In this document: positions 41,477 to 50,814 of the stretch, in pieces
Position numbering within the stretch: position 1 is the first letter of the stretch
Layout of the letters: each line of letters starts with the position of its first letter
NCBI GenBank assembly: GCA_035626855.1
Contig: DASPMW010000109.1
Coordinates: 4,819-68,818 of the forward strand
Length of the DNA: 64,000 bases
Direction: 5' to 3'
Origin: JAPWJZ01 sp035626855
Lineage (GTDB): Bacteria; Pseudomonadota; Alphaproteobacteria; Micavibrionales; UBA2020
Notes under the pieces: generated by a model
Told to the model about the DNA's origin: nothing
The model's input: only the letters and a program-made list of their open reading frames with translations
Database searches by the model: none
Made by a program: the position numbers and the translations under genes

Positions 41477-44137
41477 TTATTGCGGCTTTTTGGGCGGCGT
41501 CACGTTCGGCCAGTTGACCTTGGCCTTGGTATCGCGCTCGAGGGCCGCGGTGTTGTCGTTGACCGCCTTGTGCGTGAACTTGTTGAACACGCCCTTGATC
41601 GGCTGGGTGATCGCGCGGGCGATGAAGGAGGGGCGATCCGCCTCTTCCCGCAGTTTTTGCGCGGTCGTGCCTTTCAGCGGCGGTTCGCGCAGCGGCTTGC
41701 CGGTTTTGAGCATGGTTTCGACGCGGGCCATGGTGCGCTTGTCGTGGATGAGCTCCATGAAATGCTTGCGCTCGAGCTCGCGCAGGTAGTCCTGCGTGAC
41801 CACGACGCCGGGGCCCGCCTTGTCGCCGCCTGTCAGGACTTTGCCGACCTTGTCGGACACAATGACGTCATAAGACGTCGCAGCGCCTTTCAGGAAGAAG
41901 CCGTCGACCGCCATCGCAAGCGCGGCAGAGCCCGAAGGTCCCGGCAGCGTCATGTTGAACGGCACTTCCGGCTTGAAGTCGACGCTGAGCTCCAGCGCTT
42001 TCTTCTTGGCATCCGCGAGCAGGCGCGATTTGTTCATCGTCACGCCGTCCGTGTCGCGGAAGTAACCGAGGTCTTTCGCTTCAAAAGCCGAGAGGCCGAC
42101 TTTCGCGGTCGAGATGGTTTCGAACACTGTCGCAACCGCCGGCATCGGGCCGCCGGGCAGGCGCTTGTTCTGCTTCGCGCGAGTCATCAGCTCGGTCGAG
42201 CCGCCCCAGGCGGGGAGCAGGCCGACGCCGACTTCGACGAGGCCGGGATATGTTTCGGCATGCGCCTGGACGTGGTGGCTGTGCAGCAGGATCTCGCAGC
42301 CGCCGCCGAGCGCCTTGCCGGCCGGGGCCGAGACGACGGGGAAGTTGGCGTATTTGAGGCGCTTGTAGGTGTCCTGCCCCATCTTGACCATCTTCTCGAC
42401 CAGCCAGAACTGCTTGGCCTTCGCGGCATAGAGCGCGACGCCGATATTCGCGCCGACGGAGAAATCATCCGCTTCGTTGTGGATGACGAGCGCCTTGTAT
42501 TTGCCGCCCGGCTTGCCGCCGTTTTCGATGATGTCGGCCGCCTTGTTCATCATGCCGAGCGACATGAAATCGAGCGAGTTCATCTTCGAATGGAATTCGA
42601 GGCAGATCACGCCGTCGCCGATATCCCAGAGCGAGGCCGACATGTTTTTCGCGACGAGGTTTTTCTTGTCGCGCTTGACGTCGGAGAGCAGCAGCACGCC
42701 TTCGGGGCGTTTGACTTCCACATACTCGCCATCCTTGTTGAGCATGTTGAGCTTGTTGTCGATGTTTTTGTAGAAGGTCTTGCCGGCTGCTTTTTTCAGC
42801 AGTTCGGGAACTTCGTCGCCGTCTTTTTCAAGACGCTTGATGAAGTAATCGACGCCCAGTTTATCGAGCATCTCGAAGGGGCCGTATTTCCAGTTGTAGC
42901 CGAGCTTCATGCCCTGATCGACGTCATAGATCGATCCGGCGACCGTATGCGCGTGCTGCAGGGAATAGACGAGGGTCTGCTTGACGACCGACCAGGCATA
43001 TTCGCCATATTTGTCGTCGTGTTCGACCAGCGCGCGCAAGCCGCCTTTTTTCGAGGCATTCAGGATCTCGAGCTCAATCGGCTTTTGTTTGCCCGAGGAA
43101 TCTTTTTTCTTCGCGAACAGCTTCAGCGGCGCGGAGAGCACGCGGGCGATCGCGGTGGAGGCCTTCGCAAAGCCGGATTTCGCAGGCACTACTTTGGTTT
43201 TCGGGTGCAGCGCGCCGGTTTCGAGATCGACCGCGAAGTCGTTCTTGTTTTCGTCGCGGCGATAGAAACCGCCCTTGCCTTTGCGGCCCGTATAGCCTTC
43301 CTTGATCATGTTGTCGATCACGGGATGGGTGCGGTTCGCCTTCACATAGCCGTCTTCCGCCGGCAGGGAGCCGACAAGCGATTTCGAGATATGCGGCATG
43401 AGGTCGAGGCCGACGAGGTCGACGAGGCCGAAGATGCCGGTTTTCGGCACGCCCATTGGCTTGCCGACGATCGCGTCTGCTTCCTCGACCGTGATCTTGC
43501 GCGCAATCGCTTCGTTGATCGCGGATTGAATCCAGAAGGTGCCGATGCGGTTGGCAATGAAGCCAGGCGTGTCGTTGCAATGCACGACGCCCTTGCCGAG
43601 TTTTTCATCGAGGAAGCGCGTCAGGTCGGCGACCATCGCGGGGTCGTTGTGTTCCGACGTCACCAGCTCCAGCAGCGGCATGTAGCGCGGCGGGTTGAAG
43701 AAGTGGGTGATGACGAAATCTTTTTTGAGCTGTTCCGACTGGTCGGCGATCAGGTCTTTCAGCGGAATTGTCGAGGTGTTGGACGCGACGATGGAGCCGG
43801 GTTTGCGGTTGGCGTCGATCTTCTTGAAGATGTCGGATTTCACCTTGGGATCTTCGAAGACGGCTTCGATGATGATATCGACGTCCTTCAGGCGCTCCAT
43901 ATGGTCTTCGGTATTGCCGGGACGGATCTTGCGCGCGTTTTTCTTGTGCATCAGCGGCGCGGGATTCGTTTTCAGCAGTTTTTCGACAGCGCCTTCCGCG
44001 ATTGCGGTGCGGTTGGCCGGGTTTTTCGGATCGACGCGGTCGAGCAGTTCGACCTCGTAGCCGGCATTGGCGAGGTGCGCGGCAATGCCCGCCCCCATGA
44101 CGCCCGCGCCGATAACGGCTGCTTTTTTGATAGCCAT
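41477..44137 (-). CDS. 3-hydroxyacyl-CoA dehydrogenase/enoyl-CoA hydratase fusion (FadN-type)
   Basis: An 886-aa multifunctional beta-oxidation protein. The NAD-binding dehydrogenase is N-terminal (GAGVMGAGIAAHLANAGYEV near residue 9), its C-terminal helical domains follow (THFFNPPRYMPLLELV near 145; NDTPGFIANRIG near 195), and the crotonase domain is C-terminal (about 540-800, with GKALGGGCEILLHSH near 615). This order is the reverse of E. coli FadB and matches FadN/YusL of Bacillus. It hydrates enoyl-CoA and oxidises the 3-hydroxyacyl product. The thiolase gene is 29 bases upstream in the same unit. Confidence 0.93.
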   Translation of the reverse strand: MAIKKAAVIGAGVMGAGIAAHLANAGYEVELLDRVDPKNPANRTAIAEGAVEKLLKTNPAPLMHKKNARKIRPGNTEDHMERLKDVDIIIEAVFEDPKVKSDIFKKIDANRKPGSIVASNTSTIPLKDLIADQSEQLKKDFVITHFFNPPRYMPLLELVTSEHNDPAMVADLTRFLDEKLGKGVVHCNDTPGFIANRIGTFWIQSAINEAIARKITVEEADAIVGKPMGVPKTGIFGLVDLVGLDLMPHISKSLVGSLPAEDGYVKANRTHPVIDNMIKEGYTGRKGKGGFYRRDENKNDFAVDLETGALHPKTKVVPAKSGFAKASTAIARVLSAPLKLFAKKKDSSGKQKPIELEILNASKKGGLRALVEHDDKYGEYAWSVVKQTLVYSLQHAHTVAGSIYDVDQGMKLGYNWKYGPFEMLDKLGVDYFIKRLEKDGDEVPELLKKAAGKTFYKNIDNKLNMLNKDGEYVEVKRPEGVLLLSDVKRDKKNLVAKNMSASLWDIGDGVICLEFHSKMNSLDFMSLGMMNKAADIIENGGKPGGKYKALVIHNEADDFSVGANIGVALYAAKAKQFWLVEKMVKMGQDTYKRLKYANFPVVSAPAGKALGGGCEILLHSHHVQAHAETYPGLVEVGVGLLPAWGGSTELMTRAKQNKRLPGGPMPAVATVFETISTAKVGLSAFEAKDLGYFRDTDGVTMNKSRLLADAKKKALELSVDFKPEVPFNMTLPGPSGSAALAMAVDGFFLKGAATSYDVIVSDKVGKVLTGGDKAGPGVVVTQDYLRELERKHFMELIHDKRTMARVETMLKTGKPLREPPLKGTTAQKLREEADRPSFIARAITQPIKGVFNKFTHKAVNDNTAALERDTKAKVNWPNVTPPKKPQ

Positions 44138-44166
44138 GTCAGTTTCCTTTCAAGGAAAGATAAGGA

Positions 44167-45342
44167 TCAGGGTTTGGGAGCGGCGGGCGTGTATTTTTTC
44201 AACACGGTCGTGATGCCCTGCCCCGCGCCGATGCACTGGGTCGAGATCGCGTAGTCGCCGTCCTTGCCTTCGTCATGCAGCAGCTGCGCGGCCTTGCCGG
44301 TGATGCGGGCACCGGTCGCGCCGAGCGGGTGGCCGAGCGCTATCGCGCCGCCATGGACGTTCAGTTTTTCGTCGGGAATGCCCAGTTCGCGCTGGCTTGC
44401 GACCGACTGGCTGGCGAAGGCTTCGTTCATCTCGACGAATTTGACCTGGCTCATATCGATGCCGGCCTTTGCCATCGCCTTTTGCGTGGCCGGCACGGGG
44501 CCGAGGCCCATGACTTCCGGGTCAAGGCCGACGACCGCGAAGGATTTCACTTCCGCCAGGATTTCGAGGCCGTGCTTCAGCGCGAATTCTTCGGAGCAGA
44601 CGAGCACTGCCGCCGCCCCATCGGTGACGGGCGAGGAGGTCGCGGCCGTGACCGTGCCTTCCTTCATGAAAGCAGGCTTCAGTTTCGCGAGGCCTTCTGC
44701 CGTCGAGTCGGGACGGGGGCAGCCGTCTTCCGACACGATCACGCCCTTCGGCGTCTTGATCTTGACGATTTCGGCTTCGGTCAGGCCGGCTTTTTTCGCA
44801 GCGGCCGCCTTGAACTGCGATTTCAGGGAGAATTCTTCCTGTTCCTGGCGGGTCACGCCTTTGCGCGCGGCGACATTCTCTGCCGTTTCGCCCATGCCCA
44901 TATAGGCGCCGGGGACGTTTTTATAAAGCTCGGGGTTCGGCGCGGGGTTGAAGCCGCCCATCGGCACGCGGGACATGCTTTCCACGCCTGCCGCGATCAC
45001 CGCATCCGCCATGCCCATCGCAATGGCGCCAGCTGCGTCGTGAATCGCCTGCATCGAGGAGCCGCAGAAGCGGTTGATGGTCACGCCGCCGATTTCGGTA
45101 GGAAGGCCCGCCTGCAGCACGACGAGGCGCGCCATGTTGAGACCCTGCTCGCCTTCCGGCATCGCGCAGCCGAGCTTCAGGTCGTCGACCAGCTTGGGAT
45201 CGACGCCGGTCTTCTGCACGAGGCCAGCGACAGTCTGCGCCATCAGATCGTCGGGGCGCACGCCCGCAAGCTCGCCCTTGCCCGCAGGCGTGAAGGGGGA
45301 ACGGACGTAACCAGCAATCACTACTTTTTTAGACTCGGTCAT
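44167..45342 (-). CDS. Acetyl-CoA acyltransferase (thiolase, FadA-type)
   Basis: A 391-aa thiolase. The acylated cysteine is in NRFCGSSMQAIHDAAGAI near residue 90, the catalytic histidine in GGAIALGHPLGATGARI near 345 and the second cysteine in STQCIGAGQG near 378. It releases acetyl-CoA in the last step of beta-oxidation and forms a complex or pathway pair with the FadN-like protein downstream. ATG 45342 is preceded by GAGG; a longer frame to 45411 lacks a ribosome site. Confidence 0.94.
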   Translation of the reverse strand: MTESKKVVIAGYVRSPFTPAGKGELAGVRPDDLMAQTVAGLVQKTGVDPKLVDDLKLGCAMPEGEQGLNMARLVVLQAGLPTEIGGVTINRFCGSSMQAIHDAAGAIAMGMADAVIAAGVESMSRVPMGGFNPAPNPELYKNVPGAYMGMGETAENVAARKGVTRQEQEEFSLKSQFKAAAAKKAGLTEAEIVKIKTPKGVIVSEDGCPRPDSTAEGLAKLKPAFMKEGTVTAATSSPVTDGAAAVLVCSEEFALKHGLEILAEVKSFAVVGLDPEVMGLGPVPATQKAMAKAGIDMSQVKFVEMNEAFASQSVASQRELGIPDEKLNVHGGAIALGHPLGATGARITGKAAQLLHDEGKDGDYAISTQCIGAGQGITTVLKKYTPAAPKP

Positions 45343-45534
45343 TTCATGGCCTCGTTTGTTAAAACGCGTTGAATTCGGCCACACCCCTTTGAAAACGGCT
45401 TTGCGCCCCAAAGAATCCCCAGATGGGCGGCGCCGCTTTTTTTATTTCAAAGGAGTATGAAACAACGACCCCTTGACGTAAAGCCGCAAAAGGCAAAAAG
45501 CCGGAAAGAATCTTTACGCGTGTAAACAAAAGAA

Positions 45535-45566
45535 ATTCGGCGGATATGTTTTCATATCCGCCGAAT
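45535..45566 (-). terminator. Terminator of the TerC-family gene
   Basis: ATTCGGCGGATATG pairs exactly with CATATCCGCCGAAT around a TTTT loop. It lies 27 bases after the minus-strand stop and continues into a T-rich stretch. The remaining 45343-45534 region upstream of the thiolase gene holds no gene. Confidence 0.88.
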
Positions 45567-45592
45567 AATCTTTCAAGCCTTATGTCTAAAGC

Positions 45593-46678
45593 TTATTTCT
45601 TCTTGGCTGCCTTTTTCTCCGCACGCGCGGCGGCTTCCGTCTTGATGAAGGAAAACACGCCGCCCGCGATCAGCGTGCCCACGGTCAGGAGCAGCGATAC
45701 CCAAGGGGGCATATGGAAGGCATAGCCGCCGATGGTCGCAGCCAGGTCAGGGTTATGCGGCGAAATCCATGCTGCGATTTCTTCGGGCCCTTTGCCGATC
45801 AGCACCTTGAGGCCGATGAACACCAGAACCAGCGACAGCGCGTATTTCAGGTACTGGAAGCGATCCAGCATCGCCGAAAGCGCGAAGTAGAGCGCGCGCA
45901 GGCCCATGATTGCGAACAGGTTGGAGGTATAAACGAGGAACGGATCCTGCGTGATGGCAAGGATGGCCGGGATGCTGTCGACCGCGAAGATCACGTCCAC
46001 AACTTCGATCACGCAGAGCGCAAGGAACAAGGGCGTCGCGAACAGCACCATCTTTCCTGTCTTCGGCGATTTTTCACGCACGAGGAAGTGGTGACCATGA
46101 AAATCCTCGGTCAGCCGCAGGTGCTTACGGAAGAACTTGACCACTTTGTTGTTCGAAAGATCCTGCTCTTCGTCGCCGTCGTCCATGAATAGCATCTTGG
46201 CGCCGGTATAGACGAGAAACAGTGCGAAAATGAGCAGCACCCATTCAAAGCGCTGCACGATCGCGGAACCCGCGCCGATCATAATGCCGCGCATGACGAT
46301 CACGCCCATGATGCCCCAGAACAGTACGCGGTGCTGGAACTGCTTGGGCACGGCGAAGTAGCTGAGGACCAGCGAGATGACGAAGATATTGTCCATGGAG
46401 AGGGACAGTTCCACGAGGTAGCCCGTAATGAAGAGGCCGGCCTTTTCCGGCCCGCCGCTGTCGAGCATGAAGATCCAGCCGCCAAAGGCGAGCGCGATCA
46501 GCCCGTAGATGGCCGAGAGACGCAAGGATTCCTTGGCGCCGAACACATGGTCCTTTTTATTGATGACGTTGAGGTCGAAGACGAGGACGCCCAGGAACAC
46601 GGCGAAGAACACGCCCCAGACCCAGAGCGGCTGTCCCCCCAGAGCGGCAAGGTTGTCGACCAAGGCAGATGTGTCCAT
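45593..46678 (-). CDS. TerC/Alx family integral membrane protein
   Basis: A 361-aa protein with about nine membrane helices. The signature YLVELSLSMDNIFVISLVL and the later VVDVIFAVDSIPAILAI hold the conserved acidic residues of the family. Relatives export manganese (Alx, YkoY) or are linked to tellurite resistance; transport of Mn at the inner membrane is the likelier role. The Lys-rich C-terminus is cytosolic. ATG 46678 has GAGGTT upstream. A small membrane-protein gene precedes it by about 30 bases. Confidence 0.92.
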   Translation of the reverse strand: MDTSALVDNLAALGGQPLWVWGVFFAVFLGVLVFDLNVINKKDHVFGAKESLRLSAIYGLIALAFGGWIFMLDSGGPEKAGLFITGYLVELSLSMDNIFVISLVLSYFAVPKQFQHRVLFWGIMGVIVMRGIMIGAGSAIVQRFEWVLLIFALFLVYTGAKMLFMDDGDEEQDLSNNKVVKFFRKHLRLTEDFHGHHFLVREKSPKTGKMVLFATPLFLALCVIEVVDVIFAVDSIPAILAITQDPFLVYTSNLFAIMGLRALYFALSAMLDRFQYLKYALSLVLVFIGLKVLIGKGPEEIAAWISPHNPDLAATIGGYAFHMPPWVSLLLTVGTLIAGGVFSFIKTEAAARAEKKAAKKK

Positions 46679-46707
46679 TGTAACCTCGATAATAATGTTA
46701 GCCGGTA

Positions 46708-47226
46708 CTAACCGGAAATGATGTTGAGCACCTCGGCCAGCATTGGTCCGAGATATTCCTTGAAGCCGATGACGACCAGCAGGATGCCGACCGGTGTTCC
46801 CCATACCGTGCGGAACGGGTTCATGTGCGCGGCGTCGAGTGATTTCTGGACCACCAGCGCGACAAAAGGTACGACGCCTGCGGCAAGCAGCAACGCAAGA
46901 GCCCGGATGGCGATCAGCAGGGCATAATCGATTTCCTGGGCGCCGGTGACATTGATGTTCTGCGTCTTGAACAGCAGGTTGTCCAGCGCGTCCCAGCCGA
47001 GCCTTAAATTAAGCCCGCCGGCAGAAATGTATTTTTCGGACGCCATCCACGAGACCGCGAGGGCCGCGACATAAATCGTGATGACGGAAACCGCGGCACT
47101 GGTTTCCTTGCCTTCCCGTTTCGACAGGACTGCCGCGCCGCCGCCGCCCTGGATCTGCTGGGCAAGGCGGATCTTCTCGCGCGCGCCGACGCGGGGCGGA
47201 ATATTCTTTTTGCCGATGCCAAACAT
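46708..47226 (-). CDS. Hypothetical membrane protein
   Basis: A 172-aa protein with a basic cytosolic N-terminus (about 40 residues, with a GGGG stretch) and three probable membrane helices at about 44-61, 103-128 and 143-168. Not recognised. It ends 29 bases before the TerC-family gene on the same strand, so the pair may be co-transcribed. Confidence 0.7.
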   Translation of the reverse strand: MFGIGKKNIPPRVGAREKIRLAQQIQGGGGAAVLSKREGKETSAAVSVITIYVAALAVSWMASEKYISAGGLNLRLGWDALDNLLFKTQNINVTGAQEIDYALLIAIRALALLLAAGVVPFVALVVQKSLDAAHMNPFRTVWGTPVGILLVVIGFKEYLGPMLAEVLNIISG

Positions 47227-47297
47227 TATAGAAACCTCGTCACTTTCCCAGCTTTGCTATCTTAGCCAAGCTTGGGGATAAAGATAAAGAGGTCATA

Positions 47298-48668
47298 TCA
47301 GGCCTTTACGATATTCGCCTTGTTATGGACTGCATGCAGCGCATTGCGGGTGTCGATCACAAGCTTCGCATTCGCCGCAACCATCCCATAATCAACATCG
47401 TCATGGTCGGTCACGACTACGACCGCATCATAGGTCGCGATCTTTTCGGCGGACAGCGAGACGGAGGCCATGCCGGCGTAATGGGCATGCTCACGAGTCG
47501 GCGGCACGATATCGACATGCGGGTCATGGAAGTCGATGGTCGCGCGGCGGGCGGCCAGAAGGTCCATGATCGTGAACGATGGGCTTTCGCGGATATCGGA
47601 GACGTTTTTCTTGTACGCCATGCCGAGAATAAGAATTCTGGACGCGCTCAGGGATTTGACAAAACGCTCGTCCAGCGCCTCGGCGAGGCGGTTCACCACA
47701 AAGCGCGGCATGGAAATATTGATCTCGCCCGCGAGCTCGATGAATTTGGTGGCGATGCCGAATTCGCGCGCCTTCCAAGTCAGGTAAAACGGGTCGATCG
47801 GAATGCAGTGCCCGCCAAGGCCGGGGCCCGGATAGAAGGGCATGTAGCCGAAAGGCTTGGTCTTGGCGGCTTCGATGACTTCCCAGATGTCAATGCCCAT
47901 CGCGTCATAGATCACCTTGAGCTCGTTCACGAGAGCGATGTTGACGGAGCGGAAAATGTTTTCGGTCAGCTTGACGGCTTCCGCGGTCGCGGTGGATGAC
48001 ACGGCCACGGTTTTGCTGAGGAACTGGTCATACATCGTCTGCGCGATCCGTAGCGCGGCAGCGCCGTCGCCGCCCACGACTTTCGGGATGATGGCGGTAT
48101 GGAATTTCGCGTTGCCCGGATCTTCACGCTCCGGCGAGAATGCGAGGAAGAAGTCGACGCCCGATTTGAGGCCGCTTGCCGCTTCGAGGATGGGCGCGAC
48201 GAGGTCGCTGGTAGTTCCTGGATAGGTTGTCGACTCCAGCACGACCAGCTGCCCGCGCTTGAGGTATTTCGCGACGGTCTCGACCGTCTTGACGACATAG
48301 GTCATGTCGGGTTCGCGGTTTTTGTTGAGCGGCGTCGGAACGCAGAGGATGACTGCATCGACCTCCGCAAGTTTCGAGAAATCGCTGGTCGCGGTCAGCA
48401 GGCCCGACTTGACGAAACCCGACAGTTTGTCGCTCGGCACGGTGCCGATATAGGATTCGCCGCCGCGCAGCTTCTTCATCTTGGCTTCGTCGATATCGAA
48501 GCCGACAGTTTGAAAATCCTTGGCGCAGGTCGCGCAGGCGAGCGGCAGGCCGACATAGCCAAGGCCGATAATGCCGATCTTCGCCGTGCGGTCGACGAAT
48601 TTGGCGCAAAGCGCATCGACATCGAGGGCAGGCTGGACGGGCTGGAGGCTGGCGCGCTGTGCGGTCAT
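47298..48668 (-). CDS. UDP-N-acetylhexosamine (nucleotide-sugar) 6-dehydrogenase
   Basis: A 456-aa NAD-dependent dehydrogenase of the UDP-Glc/GDP-Man family, WbpA/TviB-like branch. The NAD site is KIGIIGLGYVGLPLA near residue 30; the catalytic cysteine is in GPGLGGHCIPIDPFYL near 265; VLESTTYPGTT and AYKKNVSDIRESPS are also typical. It oxidises C6 of a UDP-amino sugar to a uronic acid for a surface polysaccharide. The sugar (GlcNAc or ManNAc) cannot be settled. ATG 48668 was chosen; ATG 48710 is an alternative. No glycosyltransferases are adjacent. Confidence 0.9.
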   Translation of the reverse strand: MTAQRASLQPVQPALDVDALCAKFVDRTAKIGIIGLGYVGLPLACATCAKDFQTVGFDIDEAKMKKLRGGESYIGTVPSDKLSGFVKSGLLTATSDFSKLAEVDAVILCVPTPLNKNREPDMTYVVKTVETVAKYLKRGQLVVLESTTYPGTTSDLVAPILEAASGLKSGVDFFLAFSPEREDPGNAKFHTAIIPKVVGGDGAAALRIAQTMYDQFLSKTVAVSSTATAEAVKLTENIFRSVNIALVNELKVIYDAMGIDIWEVIEAAKTKPFGYMPFYPGPGLGGHCIPIDPFYLTWKAREFGIATKFIELAGEINISMPRFVVNRLAEALDERFVKSLSASRILILGMAYKKNVSDIRESPSFTIMDLLAARRATIDFHDPHVDIVPPTREHAHYAGMASVSLSAEKIATYDAVVVVTDHDDVDYGMVAANAKLVIDTRNALHAVHNKANIVKA

Positions 48669-48745
48669 GGCTTGTTTTCCGAGTTGGTTAAGCGGCGTCT
48701 TTTTTAACATATTGAATGGGTTGCAGCCAAGAAATAACCTGATTA

Positions 48746-48774
48746 TTGACATAATTATCGGGTAAAGCTAGGTT
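48746..48774 (+). promoter_or_regulatory. Promoter abutting the start of the next gene
   Basis: TTGACA (48746-48751), a 17-base spacer and TAGGTT (48769-48774) form a plausible sigma-70 promoter. The expected transcription start is at or within two bases of ATG 48781, so the mRNA may be leaderless. No Shine-Dalgarno is visible before that ATG. Confidence 0.45.
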
Positions 48775-48780
48775 ATTGTG

Positions 48781-49161
48781 ATGAAAAACCCGCTGCAAAA
48801 TCTGTCGAAGGGCGTTAAATCGCTGTTCAACCTTGTCGTCAAGGGCGAAAGCCTTCAGGACACTGCCCGCAAACCCGATGCAATTGCCGCCCTGGTGGCC
48901 GCATCGGCGCCTTCTTTCGCGGGTTCGGGCGAGGAAGACTACGCAAAGACGCCTGCGGCAGCGCTCAAGCGCATACGCACCAAGGATCTTGAAACCCTTG
49001 TCGAGCACAAGGTTGCCGTCGGGCTTGATCCGCGCCTGGGCGAGCAGGGGTTGACGACGCGCGAAAAGCCGGTGAATGCGGTTTATTACAGCCGCGGCAA
49101 AAGCGGCGGCACGCTTGCCCTGCCGGACTTCAGGGATGGATTCTCCCTTCAACGCGCGTGA
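48781..49161 (+). CDS. Hypothetical protein
   Basis: A 126-aa soluble basic protein (KNPLQNLSKGVKSLFNLVVKG at the start, HKVAVGLDPRLGEQG in the middle). It is not recognised. ATG 48781 coincides with the predicted transcription start; GTG 48778 is also in frame. It overlaps the following small gene by 26 bases. Both lie divergent from the nucleotide-sugar dehydrogenase. Confidence 0.6.
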   Translation: MKNPLQNLSKGVKSLFNLVVKGESLQDTARKPDAIAALVAASAPSFAGSGEEDYAKTPAAALKRIRTKDLETLVEHKVAVGLDPRLGEQGLTTREKPVNAVYYSRGKSGGTLALPDFRDGFSLQRA

Positions 49162-49360
49162 GATCATTCAGGGTCTTGCCACGCGTTTCCGGGAGGGGGA
49201 CACGCTGCCCGACGGGCAGACGCTTTATGCCGCGCAGGTAACGCAGGCGGCGGCGCGCACGGTCGTCACCTATACGAACTGGTATGTGGCGGAGAGATTC
49301 CCCGATACGTCGCTGCTGAAAAATCCCGGGCTCAAAAATCCGCCGGCGCCGCGCCTTTAG
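49136..49360 (+). CDS. Small hypothetical protein, 74 aa
   Basis: Starts at ATG 49136 after CTTCAGGG and overlaps the previous gene by 26 bases in another frame. It contains NAREIIQGLATRFREGDTLP and an aromatic patch (TYTNWYVAERF), and ends proline-rich. Not recognised. Its stop is nine bases from the stop of the convergent HNH-like gene. Confidence 0.55.
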   Translation: MDSPFNAREIIQGLATRFREGDTLPDGQTLYAAQVTQAAARTVVTYTNWYVAERFPDTSLLKNPGLKNPPAPRL

Positions 49361-49368
49361 ACAGCCTG

Positions 49369-50814
49369 TTAGCGCGTGCCCGGCTTCTTCACCCGGCTGC
49401 CGTCATTGCCCTTGCGGAAATTGTTTTTGCGGAACTGCTTTTTGTCGTCGTTGTCGTTGACGGGATTGGCCGCCCGGCGCACGCGGTCGGCGTCGCGCAG
49501 CTGGGTCGCAACGCGGTTGAAATCGGCATCGAGTTGGCGGAAGGTCGAGACCATCTCCGCCGCTTCCGGCACGGGCAGCGCCGCGATATCGGCGCGTAGG
49601 TTTCGCACCTCCTCCGATTGGTAGAAACGCAGCAGATCGAAGAAGGCGTCTTTTTCGAACGGACGCTCGAGCGACTGGGTCGTCTTGCGGTAAAGGGCAG
49701 CGACGCTATAGGTGAGGTCTTCGATGCCGGGACGCACCAGGCCGTTGACGAAGTCGCTCGCCGCCGGATCTTTGGCGACTGCGTCGTTGAACGCCTTGCG
49801 CAATCCGCCTTTTTTCTGCCGCGCCTGCGCATCGGCAAGTTCGGCGACGGTGGTTTTTTCCGCCTCCGCCGCGTCTATGAAGTCACGCACGACCGCGCGC
49901 ACGGGCGCCAAGCGCTTGAGCTCCGCGATTTCCTGGGTCATCGTCGATGCGACATACTGCGCGTGATAGATGACCAGCGGCTTTTTCTGCAGGCCCTCGA
50001 GCGGGCTGCCCTTGGGCTGCGGCTGCGCGACGAAGCCGTGATGCTGCTCGTTGCGCTCGGGCACCATCATCAGGATCCATTTGCCCTTCTGGAAGGGCAT
50101 GTCGCTTGCCACCTGAAGGTCGTTCAGCTTGTTTTTGTATTCATGCACCTGCTCGGGCAGCAGCACGAAGTTGCCGAGGTGATTGACGTCGTAAGTAACG
50201 CGGTTGCCGTTATCCGGATCAGGGGAGCGCGTCTTGCCCATCATGCCGGAGCCCGCGCGCTCGACGATATGATCGACGTTGAGCCGGTAATACGTGCCCT
50301 TGCCGTCGGACGGATCGAGGCCGCCCTTCATCCGCTCGATGCCGGCATCGGGAATGCCCAGCGCGCGCAGGTCGTCGGCGTAATTTTCGCCGAGGAATTT
50401 CAGGAAGCGCGGGCGGACGCTGTAGGAATATTCCTGCTTGATGGCGTTGTTTTCATCGGTCGTGATGCGGGAATAAAACGTGGGTACCAGCTTGAAGCCG
50501 TGCGGGACGTCGTTCAGCAGATCCTCGAACATCTGCTGGTTTTCCGTCGCCTGCTTCACATCCTTGCGGCGCTGTTCGATGGTGCGCTCGTTCTCGGGGT
50601 CGGCGGCGTCAAGCCAAGCCTGCGCGGCGAGGACTTCCTTTGAAAGGCGGAGACGGGTTTTCTCGATAAGGTCGTCGGCGGTGGGGGCGGGAGGAATGGG
50701 CGTTTTTTGTTCGCCGAAACCCGGCGCGCCTGTGATCTGGGTTATCGTGTCGGCTGAAACGCGTTTCGCCAAATCCCGTACTCCCGTAACTACATTTATG
50801 TAAGTAGTGAGCAC
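49369..50814 (-). CDS. Orphan protein with an HNH-nuclease-like core
   Basis: A 481-aa protein. Around residues 180-235 the sequence reads YYRLNVDHIVERAGSG, then YDVNHLGNFVLLPEQVHEYKNKLN. The DHI, the N-x2-N and the terminal H-x2-K match the spacing logic of HNH (beta-beta-alpha metal) nucleases without structural cysteines. The N-terminal half has a long charged helix; the C-terminal 200 residues are helical and end in an Asn/Lys/Arg-rich disordered tail. It starts with GTG 50814. No signal peptide. Nuclease activity is inferred from motif only. It could be a toxin, an effector or a phage-related enzyme. Confidence 0.65.
   Translation of the reverse strand: MLTTYINVVTGVRDLAKRVSADTITQITGAPGFGEQKTPIPPAPTADDLIEKTRLRLSKEVLAAQAWLDAADPENERTIEQRRKDVKQATENQQMFEDLLNDVPHGFKLVPTFYSRITTDENNAIKQEYSYSVRPRFLKFLGENYADDLRALGIPDAGIERMKGGLDPSDGKGTYYRLNVDHIVERAGSGMMGKTRSPDPDNGNRVTYDVNHLGNFVLLPEQVHEYKNKLNDLQVASDMPFQKGKWILMMVPERNEQHHGFVAQPQPKGSPLEGLQKKPLVIYHAQYVASTMTQEIAELKRLAPVRAVVRDFIDAAEAEKTTVAELADAQARQKKGGLRKAFNDAVAKDPAASDFVNGLVRPGIEDLTYSVAALYRKTTQSLERPFEKDAFFDLLRFYQSEEVRNLRADIAALPVPEAAEMVSTFRQLDADFNRVATQLRDADRVRRAANPVNDNDDKKQFRKNNFRKGNDGSRVKKPGTR

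Noticed and set aside
41369..44254. A 961-codon open frame on the plus strand across the fadN-like gene
   Set aside because: It is antisense to a clearly identified multidomain enzyme. Its translation is low-complexity Arg/Asp/Val-rich, typical of a GC-rich shadow frame.
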